From NCBI GenBank assembly GCA_023416745.1, contig JAEZHF010000061.1:1-23404 (forward strand): a stretch of 23,404 nucleotides of DNA, read 5' to 3'. Each line of letters opens with the position of its first letter. Within the stretch, counting starts at the first letter, position 1. Below the pieces are notes generated by a model, which saw only the letters and a list, made by a program, of their open reading frames with translations, was not told where the DNA came from and did no database searches. The translations under genes were made by a program, and so were the position numbers. Source of the stretch: Bacillota bacterium. Lineage in GTDB: Bacteria > Bacillota > Clostridia > Christensenellales > SZUA-584. Positions 22,977 through 23,404 of the stretch are shown in pieces.

Positions 22977-23404
22977 ATGGATACCAGCACAGAGAAAATA
23001 GAGCTGAACATCAGCGGTTATGGCACAGCCCCCGGCGGCGAATACACCAACATCCGCATATCGGGACGCGGTAAAATCACCGGAGACGCGTCCTGCGGCG
23101 AGTTCATCGTCAACGGCTCGGCGGACGCGATGGGCGCGGTGAGCTGCGGCAGGATGATTATCAACGGCGAGGCGGGCATACACGGCGCTTTGAAGACGGA
23201 TGAACTCAAAGTGCGCGGCTCCGGTGATTTCAAGAAGCACGTGCAGGCAGGCGGTCTTACCGTCTCCGGCTCGGCGCACGCGGCGGAGTCCCTCAGCGCC
23301 AAGACGGTGAAGGTGATGGGCTCGCTCAACGTGAAGAACGACCTCTCGGCGGACAGCTTCTCCTCGTCCGGCGCGTTTGAGGTGGGCGGCCTGCTCTCCG
23401 CGGA
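22977..23404 (+). CDS. Bactofilin-like polymer-forming protein (YhbE/YhbF type), 5' part
   Basis: The first 142 residues are present; the gene runs off the window. The sequence is a regular succession of short beta strands with Gly turns (ISGRGKITGD, CGEFIVNGSADAMG, CGRMIINGEAGIHG, VRGSGDFKKHV, LTVSGSAHAAE, VKVMGSLNVKNDL), the right-handed beta-helix pattern of bactofilins. These polymerise without nucleotide and scaffold envelope structures. Bacillus subtilis has yhbD-yhbE-yhbF in this order, and its YhbE and YhbF are bactofilins linked to flagellar assembly. The start has GGAGGA about 9 nt before the ATG and lies 19 nt after yhbD, so the two form an operon. Which of the two Bacillus proteins it matches is unclear. 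Confidence 0.88.
   Translation, partial: MDTSTEKIELNISGYGTAPGGEYTNIRISGRGKITGDASCGEFIVNGSADAMGAVSCGRMIINGEAGIHGALKTDELKVRGSGDFKKHVQAGGLTVSGSAHAAESLSAKTVKVMGSLNVKNDLSADSFSSSGAFEVGGLLSA

Overview
The window reads as a GC-rich Bacillota chromosome segment, most likely class Clostridia. This rests on the gene content (DUF1540 protein, YkvI-type carrier, yhbD-bactofilin pair, BlaI/M56 pair, a Spo0A-like receiver), strong AGGAGG-type ribosome sites, sigma-A-like promoters and U-tailed terminators. The genus cannot be fixed from the sequence. I see no rRNA, tRNA, CRISPR array, transposase or phage gene.

Layout, left to right. 1-517: 3' part of a PspA/IM30 gene. 683-4879, all on the minus strand: YqeY-like protein, two different membrane diguanylate cyclases (one with an intact I-site, one without but with a Cache-like sensor), protein-L-isoaspartate methyltransferase and a small DUF1540 protein. 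5028-7039, plus strand: YkvI-type carrier followed by a secreted M15-type D,D-peptidase-like protein. 7074-7994: an AT-rich, internally duplicated lipoprotein. 8083-9517: a minimal DEAD-box RNA helicase behind a structured leader that ends in an intrinsic terminator. 9642-11058, minus strand: BlaI repressor, M56 metallopeptidase and a 23-codon hydrophobic peptide, behind paired BlaI-type operators. 11146-12548: a 62-residue unknown protein and an Mbl/MreB homologue.

12925-18992 holds a stand-alone Spo0A-like receiver that converges on, and overlaps the stop codon of, a 1,891-residue membrane histidine kinase with five PAS-like and four GAF-like modules. 19207-21177, minus strand: nitroreductase, Cys-rich small protein, cupin and a SAM methyltransferase.

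21300-22135 has no convincing protein gene. Its minus strand has a promoter with a perfect -10 box, about 800 nt of hairpin-rich sequence, a module repeated at an exact 200-bp offset and a terminator-like hairpin. I interpret it as a candidate large structured non-coding RNA, and it is the most unusual item here. The window ends with yhbD (DUF4004, MerR-like HTH), behind a perfect 12-bp palindrome overlapping its promoter, and the start of a bactofilin-like gene.

Functional themes are envelope and shape maintenance (PspA, Mbl, bactofilin, M15 peptidase, BlaI/M56) and signalling (two diguanylate cyclases, giant kinase, orphan receiver). At least two untranslated leaders look structured. All functions are inferred from visible motifs and family knowledge; no database search was run.
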